Shown here one piece after another: positions 1 through 9,200 of a stretch of 64,000 nucleotides of DNA. Position 1 is the stretch's first letter. Each line of letters starts with the position of its first letter. The position numbers and the translations under genes were made by a program. This DNA comes from Siminovitchia terrae (lineage in GTDB: Bacteria; Bacillota; Bacilli; Bacillales; Bacillaceae_C), in assembly GCF_003605405.2 (NCBI RefSeq), contig NZ_QYTW02000001.1, positions 380,367-444,366 of the forward strand, given 5' to 3'. Under the pieces are notes generated by a model. That model saw only the letters and a program-made list of their open reading frames with translations. It had not been told where the DNA came from and searched no databases.

Positions 1-482
1 CCCATATATTTGGATGAAATCTTTATAAAAGATTCAAAAGCTTTATCGTAATTTCCACTTGATAGATCCGAGGTGATTTTTTTACGGACAAGCGTTGCAC
101 GATGATCATCCAAATAGGTTTCTCCCCGATAAAAACCTGCCACATAAACATCCCGTTTTTTCATATCAAGTGTCAAAATCACTGTGTTCCCATGCGGTTT
201 GTCATAACCCGGAGCTTCATCATCATAAAAATCCTGCATAATGTCTTCAACATCTTTATTCTCTTCGTTATTGCTCGTTAATATAATAAAGTCGGTATCT
301 CGCTTAGCGCTATGTTTTTCAGCTAATGCTTCAAGCTCTTGGACCTCATTGTCACTTAGAAGTCCAGCATTATCATAGATTCTTTGCTTTGCAGGAGAGT
401 CTGCGGATGCAAAAGCAAAAGGCAGCAGAAAAAAGAAAACTAATAATATCAGAGTTTTTGTAAAAGAGCCGCCTCTCACCAT
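1..482 (-). CDS. TPM-domain (YgcG-like) secreted/membrane protein, 3' end beyond window
   Basis: Read by hand on the minus strand: ATG at 482 after a GGAGGTGG ribosome site, open to the left edge, so only about 160 N-terminal residues are present. A hydrophobic signal segment (roughly residues 8-27, ending near FAFASA) is followed by a TPM-type domain: start RIYDNAGLLS, then alternating strands (DTDFIILTSN, NTVILTLDMKKRDVYVAGF). TPM proteins are extracytoplasmic, membrane-anchored proteins of poorly defined role in envelope or photosystem maintenance. The start overlaps the end of the upstream zinc-ribbon gene by 7 nt, so translation is probably coupled and the gene is the third of a PspA operon. 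Family call is from the motif pattern; function is inferred only. Confidence 0.7.
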   Translation of the reverse strand, partial: MVRGGSFTKTLILLVFFFLLPFAFASADSPAKQRIYDNAGLLSDNEVQELEALAEKHSAKRDTDFIILTSNNEENKDVEDIMQDFYDDEAPGYDKPHGNTVILTLDMKKRDVYVAGFYRGETYLDDHRATLVRKKITSDLSSGNYDKAFESFIKISSKYM

Positions 483-1504
483 AGGCCACCTCCCATGATC
501 AGTGCAACCACTTTAAGTGTGATAAAGGAAGTCGCCGCAATCCCTCCGAACCAGGCAGCCACCTTCTGAAAGCTGATTGGCGGCTTTCCAACCACCTTTC
601 CGGTTTGGCCGTTCATCGCAAAGGTATGCTCCGTTTTATCATAATCATAGTAAACCATCCAAACAGGAAGAAGAACATAATAACTGCGGACTTTCTTCGT
701 GTTGATATGCTTATGATTATAACTGACGGAAGAATATCCTGAAATCGTTGAGCGAATATACGACTCTATAAAATTCTTTATTTTGGATTCAACACGCGGA
801 TAGAGCACTTTATCATCGTAGTTATATTTCTCCGCAATATATCCCGCTAAATAGGGCGTCTTGAAATCCTTTAATTGATCGTAAGGAAACGGCTCCAGTT
901 TATCCATGATTTTATCATCCATTTTTTCGGATGCATCAACAGGGACTTTGATATACGAGAGATCAATATCCCGATAGACATCAAAAAACTTTGTTTCAGT
1001 GTATTCATAATCTCCTCTTGTGTACTTCCTTACCTTCGTTCCGACCGCTTCTACCTTGGCCTTCGTCTTCAAATCATAAAGCCAAAATGGGACATACATT
1101 CCTGTGATTCCCTTGATTCGGTCCGCTGTCATGAATCCTTTTGGGGTGAGGCGGCCGTTTCTACACCACTTTTTAAAAGCCTGCATCGCTTCTTCCTTAC
1201 TGATGGTAAAAGGAATCACCTTAGCTGGAGCAAGTACACCAGACAATCTTTCCTGTAGAACTACACCTGCTCCGCAAAAGCCGCAAGTTGTCGCGGCGGT
1301 CTCTGCCTCTGTAATCAAAGCTGCACCGCAATTTTCACAATGATATTCCTTTGCTTCATCCTCAGATAATACAGATGTCTTCAAGTCCTCTGAAAAATCT
1401 TCAATTTGATCTTGTCTTCCACAGCTTTGACAGGTCAGCATTCCTGATTCGCTGTCAAAAGCCATGTCATCACCGCAATTCAGACATTTATAGTGAATGA
1501 CCAA
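476..1504 (-). CDS. TFIIB-type zinc-ribbon membrane protein
   Basis: 342 residues from a TTG start at 1504, chosen because GGGGGG lies 7 nt upstream; an in-frame ATG at 1528 lacks a good site. Two tandem zinc ribbons fill the first 90 residues: CLNCG...CQSCG, then CENCGA...CGFCGA. A long beta-rich middle part with many Tyr/Lys follows, and one C-terminal membrane helix (about the last 28 residues, AAWFGGIAATSFITLKVVALIMGG). It sits between pspA and a TPM protein in one minus-strand operon, an arrangement I recall from other Bacilli. The role is unknown; a membrane-stress partner of PspA is an inference from context. Confidence 0.75.
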   Translation of the reverse strand: MVIHYKCLNCGDDMAFDSESGMLTCQSCGRQDQIEDFSEDLKTSVLSEDEAKEYHCENCGAALITEAETAATTCGFCGAGVVLQERLSGVLAPAKVIPFTISKEEAMQAFKKWCRNGRLTPKGFMTADRIKGITGMYVPFWLYDLKTKAKVEAVGTKVRKYTRGDYEYTETKFFDVYRDIDLSYIKVPVDASEKMDDKIMDKLEPFPYDQLKDFKTPYLAGYIAEKYNYDDKVLYPRVESKIKNFIESYIRSTISGYSSVSYNHKHINTKKVRSYYVLLPVWMVYYDYDKTEHTFAMNGQTGKVVGKPPISFQKVAAWFGGIAATSFITLKVVALIMGGGLW

Positions 1505-1597
1505 TGAGATCCCCCCTTTGTCACACACAACAGTTTGAGAGCTGCAGCCCGGGCTACAGCTCTATCTGTAAGTCGGTTATTTGTTTAATAGCGCTGT

Positions 1598-2275
1598 CTA
1601 CTCTTTACTTTTGATTTGCTCCCTCAAAGCTGCCAATTCATCTTCTACATCCGGTCTACTATCATATTTTGCGGTCAAATCTTTTATGTCATCTTTCGGA
1701 GCTGCATTCAATTCTGCCATTGCATTCGCCTCATCAAGAGCCTTCTCCACTTTCTCTTCCATTCTATTAAAAGCCGACATGGAGCGGTTGGCTCCAGATA
1801 CCGAGGAACCGATCTTATTGAGCCTTTCCTGTGTTTTCGCTACAGCCATCTTACTTTTGATCATCGTTCTGCGGGCCTCTAGCTCTCCAATATCGGAAAC
1901 AAGCTTGTCATGCATCTCCCTCATCCGTACCGCATTGGAAGCTGCCAAACTGTATGCCTGCTGTAATTCCGCTTCTTTTTCAGCCAAAGATGCCTTCTTC
2001 TCCAAAAACTTCCGTGCATCGTCCTCATTGCCCGCTTCCAAAGCTTTGACTGCATAGCTCTGCATCTTTTCAATTTCCGCGGAACATTCATTCAATGCTC
2101 TTTTCGAACGCTGCTCTTCCGCCATCACTGAAGCGGTCTCAGCCTTGACTTTGCCCAAATCGCTGTTGAGATTCCTCATATACTGATCAATCATTTTTTC
2201 CGGGTTCTCCGCCTTGTCCAATAATGCGTTGATGTTACTCGACATTATATCTTTGAACCTTGATAAAATCCCCAT
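1598..2275 (-). CDS. PspA/IM30 family membrane-stress protein
   Basis: 225 residues from ATG 2275 (AAGGGGTGG upstream; an in-frame GTG at 2284 is less likely). The start MGILSRFKDIMSSNINALLDKAENP is the typical PspA amphipathic helix and linker; the rest is almost entirely coiled coil with regular Glu/Lys/Ala heptads (KAETASVMAEEQRSKRAL, FLEKKASLAEKEAELQQAY). PspA/IM30/Vipp1 proteins are ESCRT-III-like and assemble on damaged membranes. First gene of the operon with the zinc-ribbon and TPM proteins. The length fits the family (about 220-230). B. subtilis has LiaH and PspA of this type; which one this is cannot be told. Confidence 0.9.
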   Translation of the reverse strand: MGILSRFKDIMSSNINALLDKAENPEKMIDQYMRNLNSDLGKVKAETASVMAEEQRSKRALNECSAEIEKMQSYAVKALEAGNEDDARKFLEKKASLAEKEAELQQAYSLAASNAVRMREMHDKLVSDIGELEARRTMIKSKMAVAKTQERLNKIGSSVSGANRSMSAFNRMEEKVEKALDEANAMAELNAAPKDDIKDLTAKYDSRPDVEDELAALREQIKSKE

Positions 2276-2587
2276 TACAGCCACCCCTTAAATTATTTTC
2301 TAAACATATATACTGGGGAAACGGTGAAAAAGATTCATTTTTTGATTTTTTAGTGGAAGAATCAATTTCATAATTACTCTTTTTAAAAATTTCAATTTTC
2401 CCCTGATAAAAAAAGGGGGCTAACCTACATTAACGCGTTCCACAGCTGAACCTCGCTTGTACATGGTTTTCCAAGCCTGGAGCCGCGGTCCGGAAGACGC
2501 CTAAAGTAAAAGCGGGTAACAATGATAAAAAATAGCCTTGCTTCGTTTATGCCGAAAAACTATAGGTGTTTTGCGTCTAATAAAGAA
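2276..2587. other. intergenic stretch upstream of pspA
   Basis: About 310 bases without a credible gene. It holds the pspA upstream region (AT-rich near 2290-2400) and a GC-richer piece at about 2430-2510 that has no recognisable motif. I see no RNA gene or repeat copy here. Confidence 0.4.
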
Positions 2588-2626
2588 ATGCCATGAAAAC
2601 AGTAAATGCTTGTTTTCATGGCATTT
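2588..2626. terminator. bidirectional hairpin terminator
   Basis: ATGCCATGAAAAC and GTTTTCATGGCAT form a perfect 13-bp stem with an 11-nt loop, followed by TTTTC on the plus strand. Lies beyond the 3' end of the decayed binding-protein gene. Confidence 0.6.
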
Positions 2627-2713
2627 TCATTAAAGAAAAAGTTCACCAGCGTGTCATTTGCAAACACGGAACCATGGTTTTTAATTTTTACCATCTATTT
2701 TTTAACAGTTCAT

Positions 2714-3240
2714 TCATTGCTTTATACTTGTCCAAACTCGATCATAAAATTGCAGCGCTTCTCCAACATCCAAAATATACGACTCCGGCTTAATCTGATC
2801 TTTTGAAATGACATCCATTTCCGTTCTAAAGTCTTCAGGAAGTAAGTCCATTGCTTCTTCAACTGCGCTTGGATACGGTTGCTCTAGGGTTATTTCTTTG
2901 CTTATTTCAGAGCGTAGAATGAAATCAATAAATTTCTCCGCATTTTCTTTATGTGGCGCCCCCTTTGGAATAACAAAATTGTCTTGCCATAGGGTAGCAA
3001 ATTCTTCCTTAGGTATGACTGCCTTTATGGATGGATTATCTTTTCTCGCCATCGGAATCTTACCGTTATATACAATTCCTGCTGCTACTTCTCCGCTGGC
3101 CAGTAACCTGTCTGCATCTCAAGATGAATTTCCTGGCAAATCAATAATTCTGAATTCAGGGAAGTGCTCTTCAATTTTTGAGTTCAACATGAAAAAATCT
3201 ATTCCCCATAAATAGACGAAATTTCGTTCATTTTTTAATC
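2714..3240 (-). pseudogene. spermidine/putrescine ABC binding protein (PotD-like) remnant
   Basis: The last 112 codons read as the C-terminal lobe of a PotD-type periplasmic-binding protein (NFVIPKGAPHKENAEKFIDFIL, EEAMDLLPEDF, FYDRVW). Upstream the homology continues in the same frame (EHFPEFRIIDLPGNSS then DADRLLASGEVAAGIVYNGKIPMARKDNP) but is broken by a TGA at about position 3120, and the N-terminal half with its signal peptide is missing. There are no potABC partners nearby. So this is a truncated, stop-containing relic, possibly of a former polyamine transporter next to the gamma-glutamyl/antiporter cluster. The in-frame stop is seen directly; the family assignment is by pattern. Confidence 0.75.
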
Positions 3241-3297
3241 ATCTTAATAGAAAGTATGAAATAATTGTTGAAATATCTGAAAAGGTACTGTATTCTC

Positions 3298-3321
3298 AAC
3301 TGTATACAGTTAGTTATACAG
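3298..3321. promoter_or_regulatory. palindromic operator for the GntR regulator
   Basis: AACTGTATACAGTT is a perfect 14-bp palindrome (3298-3311), followed by a second half-site TTATACAG. It lies 26 nt before the GntR start. GntR/FCD regulators typically bind TGTATACA-type palindromes, so autoregulation is likely. Confidence 0.6.
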
Positions 3322-3336
3322 AAAAGGGGGAGTTTT

Positions 3337-4023
3337 ATGAAAAATGGGTTGGAAAGCAAAATATATACAATGTTAAAAAAAGCAATTATCAATCGTGATC
3401 TAGCACCGGGTACAAAACTATCAGAAGAAACGCTTGCAAAGACATTAAACGTTAGTCGAACTCCTATTCGCTCAGCATTGCAAAGGCTTTCATATGATAT
3501 GTATGTAAAAATAATCCCTAGAAAAGGAGCATACGTAAATCAGCCGACGCTGACAGAGGTAGAAGATGTATTTGAAATGAGAATACTATTGGAAGATTAT
3601 GCAGTGATGAAAGCGTGTCAAAACTATGGGAAATTTAAATCTACCTTTGAGAATATAGAAAAGATCATTCGCGACGAGATAAACGCCTATAAATCCCAAA
3701 AATTAGATGACGTATTAGATAAAGTATTTGACATTCATATTGAAATTGCAAAGTTATCAAAAAATGAGATATTAATTAACCAGCTTCGTGAATTAATATC
3801 ACTAACGAATATTTATTTAACCTTTTATAGTGATATGAAACTTGACAATCCCACTTCTCCGAAAGAACATTTAGACATTTTAGAAGCGATTAAGGTTAAT
3901 GATGTAGACCTTGCTCGAAAACGAATGAAACATCACATTAACGGAATCATTTCAAGGCTAAACTTTGAAAAGATCGAACAAAACTACAACGATGTGGAGA
4001 AGATACTCTCCAAATATAACTAA
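3337..4023 (+). CDS. GntR family (FadR/FCD type) transcriptional regulator
   Basis: 228 residues from ATG 3337, which has AAGGGGGAG in front; the longer open frame from 3265 has no ribosome site. N-terminal winged helix (IYTMLKKAIINRDLAPGTKLSEETLAKTLNVSRTPIRSALQRL) is textbook GntR. The C-terminal all-helical FCD ligand domain (DVFEMRILLEDYAVMKAC, HIEIAKLSKNEILINQL, EHLDILEAIKVNDVDLARKRMKHHI) carries the usual His residues for a metal or carboxylate ligand. It starts a plus-strand cluster with the transpeptidase and the antiporter and has a palindrome in its own promoter. The ligand is unknown; a gamma-glutamyl compound is a guess from neighbours. Confidence 0.88.
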   Translation: MKNGLESKIYTMLKKAIINRDLAPGTKLSEETLAKTLNVSRTPIRSALQRLSYDMYVKIIPRKGAYVNQPTLTEVEDVFEMRILLEDYAVMKACQNYGKFKSTFENIEKIIRDEINAYKSQKLDDVLDKVFDIHIEIAKLSKNEILINQLRELISLTNIYLTFYSDMKLDNPTSPKEHLDILEAIKVNDVDLARKRMKHHINGIISRLNFEKIEQNYNDVEKILSKYN

Positions 4024-4052
4024 CATCTTAGAAATAAAAGGAGGTCTACAAC

Positions 4053-5669
4053 ATGACCAAACATTTTAATCCTTTGAATTATCCATATCCTTCACAGCGT
4101 ATGGTTACATATGCCAAGCATGGGATGGTTACTACATCCCAGCCGCTAGCTGCTCAAGCTGGATTAGACATTCTTAAGAAAGGAGGAAATGCCATCGATG
4201 CTGCAATTGCTACGGCAGCTTGTTTAACAGTAGTAGAACCGACTTCAAACGGGATTGGCGGTGATGCTTTTGCCATAGTATGGGTTAATGGAAAACTTCA
4301 CGGCTTAAATTCTAGTGGACCAGCTCCGAAAATGATTTCAGCAGAAGGTGTTAAAGCGATTGGTTTTAATAAAATGCCTGAGTATGGTTGGGAACCTGTA
4401 ACTGTTCCCGGTGCTCCAGCAGCTTGGGCTGCGTTATCAGAAAGATTCGGAAAGCTTCCTTTTGAAGAAGTTTTGCAACCTGCTATTACGTACGCAGAAG
4501 AAGGGTTTCCCATCTCACCAACAACGGGTTACTTTTGGAACAAGGCCTTCAAAGAGTTTAAAGACAAACTGACTGATCCTATTTATGAACATTGGTTCTC
4601 CATGTTCGCGCCAGAAAACAGGGCTCCGCGAATTGGAGAAATGTGGAAATCAACTCCACATGCAGAGACGCTTCGCTCAATCGCACAAACAAACGCGGAA
4701 TCTTTTTACCGTGGAGAACTGGCTGCTAGAATTGACGCCTTTTCGATGGCAACCGGGGGATATATACGTAAAGACGACCTAGCTGAATTCTATCCCCAAT
4801 GGGTCGATCCCATTAGCGTCCACTATAAAGGATACGATATTTGGGAGCTACCTCCAAATGGACAAGGGTTGATTGCATTATTGGCATTGAACATTTTAAA
4901 AGGAATCGACATTAACGAGAGAGAAACTACTGAAACGTATCACAAACAAATTGAAGCATTAAAGTTGGCCTTTGCAGATGGAAAATCACTGATTAGTGAT
5001 CCTGCCGAGATGAATGTTGATTTGGAAGACATATTATCTGATTCTTATGCCAATAGACGGAGAAGCCTGATTGAATCAAAAGCATTGTTGCCGGAAGCAG
5101 AAAAACCGGTTGAAAGTGGAACCGTTTACTTGGCAACAGCGGATCAAGATGGAAATATGGTTTCATTTATTCAAAGTAATTATCATGATTTTGGATCAGC
5201 ACTTGTAGTACCAGGTACCGGCGTCGTATTGCAAAATAGAGGACATAACTTCTCTCTCGACCCAAACCATGTAAATTATTTAAAACCTGGAAAAAGAACA
5301 TATCACACAATTATTCCTGGATTTATAACGAAGGATGGTGAAGCCTTTAGTGCTTTTGGAGTAATGGGCGGCTTCATGCAACCACAAGGCCATCTGCAAG
5401 TAATATCCAATATGATTGACTGTAAAATGAATCCTCAAGCAGCTCTCGATGCTCCTCGCTGGTATTGGTCGGGAGAAAAATCGGTTAAGATAGAGCATTC
5501 TGTTCCGCCTCATATTGCAAAAGACCTGCATGAAAAAGGTCATGAAATATCAGTTGAGCTAGATCCCGAAGATTTCGGCCGGGGACAGATAATTATTAAA
5601 GACTCTGCATCATCTGTATTAATCGGCGGAACCGACCATCGAACAGACGGCACAATTGCTGCTTGGTGA
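4053..5669 (+). CDS. ywrD: gamma-glutamyltranspeptidase family protein (YwrD-like)
   Basis: 538 residues, ATG preceded by AAAGGAGG. Ntn-hydrolase of the gamma-glutamyltransferase family: N-terminal GMVTTSQPLAAQAGLDILKKGGNAIDAAIA and NGIGGDAF motifs. The predicted autoprocessing nucleophile is Thr357 in ESGTVYLATADQDGN, followed by the small-subunit signatures (GVVLQNRG, GVMGGFMQPQGHLQV). There is no signal peptide, so it is probably cytoplasmic, as for the YwrD subgroup rather than secreted Ggt. Family members hydrolyse or transfer gamma-glutamyl groups (glutathione, gamma-glutamyl amides) or act as acylases; the substrate here is unknown. It follows the GntR gene by 29 nt and precedes an Na+/H+ antiporter. 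Confidence 0.85.
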   Translation: MTKHFNPLNYPYPSQRMVTYAKHGMVTTSQPLAAQAGLDILKKGGNAIDAAIATAACLTVVEPTSNGIGGDAFAIVWVNGKLHGLNSSGPAPKMISAEGVKAIGFNKMPEYGWEPVTVPGAPAAWAALSERFGKLPFEEVLQPAITYAEEGFPISPTTGYFWNKAFKEFKDKLTDPIYEHWFSMFAPENRAPRIGEMWKSTPHAETLRSIAQTNAESFYRGELAARIDAFSMATGGYIRKDDLAEFYPQWVDPISVHYKGYDIWELPPNGQGLIALLALNILKGIDINERETTETYHKQIEALKLAFADGKSLISDPAEMNVDLEDILSDSYANRRRSLIESKALLPEAEKPVESGTVYLATADQDGNMVSFIQSNYHDFGSALVVPGTGVVLQNRGHNFSLDPNHVNYLKPGKRTYHTIIPGFITKDGEAFSAFGVMGGFMQPQGHLQVISNMIDCKMNPQAALDAPRWYWSGEKSVKIEHSVPPHIAKDLHEKGHEISVELDPEDFGRGQIIIKDSASSVLIGGTDHRTDGTIAAW

Positions 5670-5751
5670 TATAGATACATAAAGGGAAGACCTATTAAAC
5701 TAACAAAACTAGATGTGGAACCAATTCTGCCTCTGTTAAGGAGATGAACGT

Positions 5752-7158
5752 ATGCAACCCGTACTGTCAACCAAGAAAAATATTATATTAATGGTGGTTG
5801 CCATTGTTATTGTATTTGGAGGAATTGCTGGAATAAAAGCACCATCAACCATTGTTTTAATAACTGGCGGAGCTGCTATAATATTTCTTTCATTACTATG
5901 GGGAATCAAGTGGGAAGATATTGAACGGGACATTCTTAGAAGCATAGGACATATGATGATCCCCATCTTAATCTTGCTAGCGGTCGGCATGATGATCGGT
6001 GTATGGATGTTATCCGGCACCATTCCATTTCTTGTATATTACGGCCTGATACTCTTGAAACCTTCTATATTCCTTTTCGTTGCATGTCTAGTCTGTGCGA
6101 TTATGACGCTAATGAACGGAAATTCCTGGGCAACCATAGGAACAGTTGGAGTAGCATTAATGGGAGTTTCAATGGGCTTGGAAATTCCTTTATATTATAC
6201 AGCCGCTGCTGTTGTGGTCGGAGCGATTTTCGGGGATAAAGTTTCGCCTCTGTCCGATTCCACTATTTTAGCTTCTTCTATTACAGATGTTGAGCTGATG
6301 GACCACGTTAAGCATCTTTTATACACGACTGTACCGGGTCTGGTGATCTCTTTAATATTATATTTAATCATTGGTTTTCAGTTTAACAATGAAACCGTTG
6401 ACAGTGAAAACATTTCAGCTATTCTCAATTCCTTGAATGATAATTTTAATCTAAATCCATTAGTAATGCTGCCACCGTTAGCCGTGTTAATACTTATTAG
6501 CAGAAGGGCCCCTGCTCTTCCTGTCTATGGGGTCGGAATTTTCTTGGGAGCTGTAATTGGGGCATTCTTTCAAGATAGAAGTATTATGGAAGTTGCTGAA
6601 GCATTAAGCGATGGATATTCATATGATACTGGATTAGATATTGTCAATCAAATTGTTCAACAAGGCGGATTATCCAGCATGTTAAGTACCGTGGCCATTC
6701 TAATAGCGGCCGCAATATTCGGTGCACCATTACAGACCTCAGGTTTGATTGATATTATGCTGAACAAAATAAAACAATTTGCTAAGACTGGACGTTCAAT
6801 GATGGCAAGCTGCCTTACGTTACATACCGGCTTTTTTACAATTATCGGGAGCTATTATGTGACATATGCCGTGTTTGGCCCTGTGCTAAAGAACCTGTAT
6901 GATGACTACGGTTTACATCGGAAAAACTTATCAAGAACTTTCGAAGATACGGGAACTGCACTTGCCCCATTAGTACCCTGGAGTGTTACGGGAGCATTTA
7001 TCGCCAATACATTACAAGTTCCAAATGGTGAATTTATTTTATACGCACCAATGATTTACCTTGGAATTGTGTTTGCAGTGATCTATATAATGACTGGCTT
7101 TGGAATTGCCAAAAGTGACCAGCAGATACCAAGAAATACTTCAAAACAAATATCATAG
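5752..7158 (+). CDS. nhaC: NhaC family Na+/H+ (or Na+/substrate) antiporter
   Basis: 468 residues with about 11-12 hydrophobic segments. ATG with AAGGAG 6-10 nt upstream. NhaC-type signatures: MTLMNGNSWATIGTVGVALMG, GAIFGDKVSPLSDSTILASS and the C-terminal EDTGTALAPLVPWSVTGAF. NhaC members exchange Na+ for H+, some malate-H+ for Na+-lactate (MleN/YqkI). Third gene of the GntR-GGT cluster, 82 nt after the transpeptidase, so it may import or export a substrate or product of that enzyme rather than serve pH homeostasis. Substrate inference only. Confidence 0.85.
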   Translation: MQPVLSTKKNIILMVVAIVIVFGGIAGIKAPSTIVLITGGAAIIFLSLLWGIKWEDIERDILRSIGHMMIPILILLAVGMMIGVWMLSGTIPFLVYYGLILLKPSIFLFVACLVCAIMTLMNGNSWATIGTVGVALMGVSMGLEIPLYYTAAAVVVGAIFGDKVSPLSDSTILASSITDVELMDHVKHLLYTTVPGLVISLILYLIIGFQFNNETVDSENISAILNSLNDNFNLNPLVMLPPLAVLILISRRAPALPVYGVGIFLGAVIGAFFQDRSIMEVAEALSDGYSYDTGLDIVNQIVQQGGLSSMLSTVAILIAAAIFGAPLQTSGLIDIMLNKIKQFAKTGRSMMASCLTLHTGFFTIIGSYYVTYAVFGPVLKNLYDDYGLHRKNLSRTFEDTGTALAPLVPWSVTGAFIANTLQVPNGEFILYAPMIYLGIVFAVIYIMTGFGIAKSDQQIPRNTSKQIS

Positions 7159-7370
7159 TAAAGGAATGAAACATTTGATTCACTCATTAAAAAAATTTGA
7201 TTCTCCCTATTTACGGATAGATAACTTCCCTGAGAAAAACAGAGAAAAAGAAGCTATGAGAATCAAGACTGGTGCTGCCACACCGATTGATAATGATTTC
7301 TCACAACTTCTCCCAAAACAATTTACTCATACTAATTAAAATTAGTCAATCTCACAATCGATTGTAAAAG

Positions 7371-7402
7371 TATGCCGGACTCTAGTAGCCGGCATATTTT
7401 TG
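7371..7402. terminator. hairpin terminator after nhaC
   Basis: TATGCCGG and CCGGCATA form a stem around a 10-nt loop, followed by TTTTTG. Between nhaC (+) and the amidohydrolase (-). The stretch 7159-7370 has a short open frame (to 7339) without a usable ribosome site; I do not call it a gene. Confidence 0.75.
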
Positions 7403-7456
7403 TTCAATGGCCAAAGAAAATGTGTCAGGGATAGGACAACACCTTACTGCTCTTGT

Positions 7457-9055
7457 TTATTTCTGATAAACAATCTCTCCACCGATAATCGTCATCTCAA
7501 TCTCGGTATCCAACAGCTCATCCGGGTGCTCTATCTCAAATAAATCCCGCGAAAAGACCGTCATGTCTGCCAATTTCCCCTGGGTAATCGTTCCTTTTTT
7601 ATCTTCTTCATTCGTTGCATATGCTCCGCCGATTGTAAATACTTCAAGAGCTTCCTGCATGGACAATTTTTCTTTTTCATTCCAACCTTCATGGGAATCT
7701 TCAGGATGCCTCTGTGTAACGGCTGCATGAATTCCCAACAGCGGGTCAATTGGTTCGACAGGTGCATCGGAGCCTCCTGCACACAGCACCCCTGCGGACA
7801 ATAGCGATTTCCATGCGTACAAATATTTTATTCTTTCCTTACCGAGTCTCTCCTGCACCCAAGGATAGTCCCCGACTACAAATCTCGGTTGGATATCTGC
7901 CACAAGACTCGGCTTTGCCAAACGCTGGATCAAATCCTCTCGCAGCAACGAGACATGAATGATGCGGTCGCGATGCTTCACACTTGGAAATTGGTCGAGC
8001 ACCTGCAGGACATCATCCACTGCCTGATCGCCGATTGTATGAATCGCTACCGGCATCGAATGATCTCTGGATTCCTTAACCATTTGATAAAGTATCTCCT
8101 TATCCTGCATCGCCTCACCATACTCACCAGGCGCATCCTGGTATGGCTGCGAAAGCAGGGCTGTCCTTCTTCCAAGCGCACCATCCGCGAAAATTTTAAT
8201 AGCTCCGATCTGTAGCGTATCATTCCCGTAGCCCGCATACATCCCTCTTTCCTTTAAACGATCAAGGAATGGGTAGTCAATCAAAAGGTTGCAGCGCAGG
8301 CCTTTTTCCTCCTGAATGAGCAATTCATCATACATTTTGTATGTCTGATCGAACCCGCCCAAATAACGGGGATCATTCGTATGTGCACTTGTCAGTCCCC
8401 GCTGCATCGCATGCTCCATCGCCAGAGCGAGTCCATGCTTCAATTCATCGTACGTCTTCTCTGGCATTCGGTCTGTAACCAATGTGGAAGCCGACTCGAG
8501 AAGCAGTCCCGTAGGCTTCTGTGTATAAGGGTCTAGAACAACACTCCCCCCTGTCGAAACTTCCATTGACGGCTGATACTGAATCATTTCAAGCGCCTTG
8601 CTATTCACAAGGAAAGCATGGTGACAAACCCTTTTTATAAAAATCGGGCAATGCGGCGCTGCCTCATCCAACTCTTGGATCGTTGGCAATCCACCATCAT
8701 CAAAAAGATTTTCATCGAAACCAAGTCCTGACAACCATTTTTCAGGCTCAGTTGCATTTGCCCTTTCCCTGATTTTTTCCAGCATCTCTTTTTTGGATCT
8801 GACACCCACTAAATTTAAATCTAAAAATTGAAGCGCAACTCCTGAAAGATGCAGATGGCTGTCGATCAGGCCTGGGGTAACAGTCTTCCCTTGCAGGTCA
8901 ACAATTTTCGTATCACTTCTTCCCCACTGCAAAATCATATCATCGTGGGAACCCAAGTCTACTATTTTACCATTTCCAACGACTATAGACTCAACAACCG
9001 GCTGATTCCTTTCAAAAGTATAAATCTTTCCTTTTGTAAAAATAACTTTTGACAT
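7457..9055 (-). CDS. amidohydrolase family protein (YtcJ-like)
   Basis: 532 residues from ATG 9055, with GGAGG 7 nt upstream. Metal-dependent amidohydrolase of the YtcJ/exoenzyme-regulatory (AepA) subgroup: N-terminal beta cap (VIFTKGKIYTFERNQPVVESIVVGNGKIVDLG), GKTVTPGLIDSHLHLSG metal motif, VAIHTIGDQAVDDVL, and C-terminal CAGGSDAPVEPIDPLLGIHAAVTQR with the conserved Asp. The C-terminal YATNEEDKKGTITQGKLADMTVFSRD closes the cap. Such enzymes hydrolyse amide or imide bonds, substrate usually unknown. Monocistronic on the minus strand. Confidence 0.85.
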   Translation of the reverse strand: MSKVIFTKGKIYTFERNQPVVESIVVGNGKIVDLGSHDDMILQWGRSDTKIVDLQGKTVTPGLIDSHLHLSGVALQFLDLNLVGVRSKKEMLEKIRERANATEPEKWLSGLGFDENLFDDGGLPTIQELDEAAPHCPIFIKRVCHHAFLVNSKALEMIQYQPSMEVSTGGSVVLDPYTQKPTGLLLESASTLVTDRMPEKTYDELKHGLALAMEHAMQRGLTSAHTNDPRYLGGFDQTYKMYDELLIQEEKGLRCNLLIDYPFLDRLKERGMYAGYGNDTLQIGAIKIFADGALGRRTALLSQPYQDAPGEYGEAMQDKEILYQMVKESRDHSMPVAIHTIGDQAVDDVLQVLDQFPSVKHRDRIIHVSLLREDLIQRLAKPSLVADIQPRFVVGDYPWVQERLGKERIKYLYAWKSLLSAGVLCAGGSDAPVEPIDPLLGIHAAVTQRHPEDSHEGWNEKEKLSMQEALEVFTIGGAYATNEEDKKGTITQGKLADMTVFSRDLFEIEHPDELLDTEIEMTIIGGEIVYQK

Positions 9056-9154
9056 ATGTATTCCTCCAAACAATAAAGCCCGCAAATAATGAGGACATCA
9101 AGTTATCTTTATTTTACCAAAATTTACTGATAAGGAATCCCATTATTTTTAACG

Positions 9155-9192
9155 CAAAAAAATCCCATAGCACAATTGTACAATGGGACTAT
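9155..9192 (-). terminator. terminator of the mrp operon
   Basis: On the minus strand TCCCATTG pairs with a TATGGGA copy downstream of a TACAATTGTGC loop, followed by a run of seven T. It begins about 10 nt after the mrpG stop. Confidence 0.75.
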
Positions 9193-9200
9193 TTATCCGA

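Noticed and set aside
7100-7339. 79-codon frame overlapping the nhaC end
   Set aside because: Overlaps nhaC in another frame; an internal ATG at 7167 abuts AAAGGA without spacing and the product matches nothing known to me.
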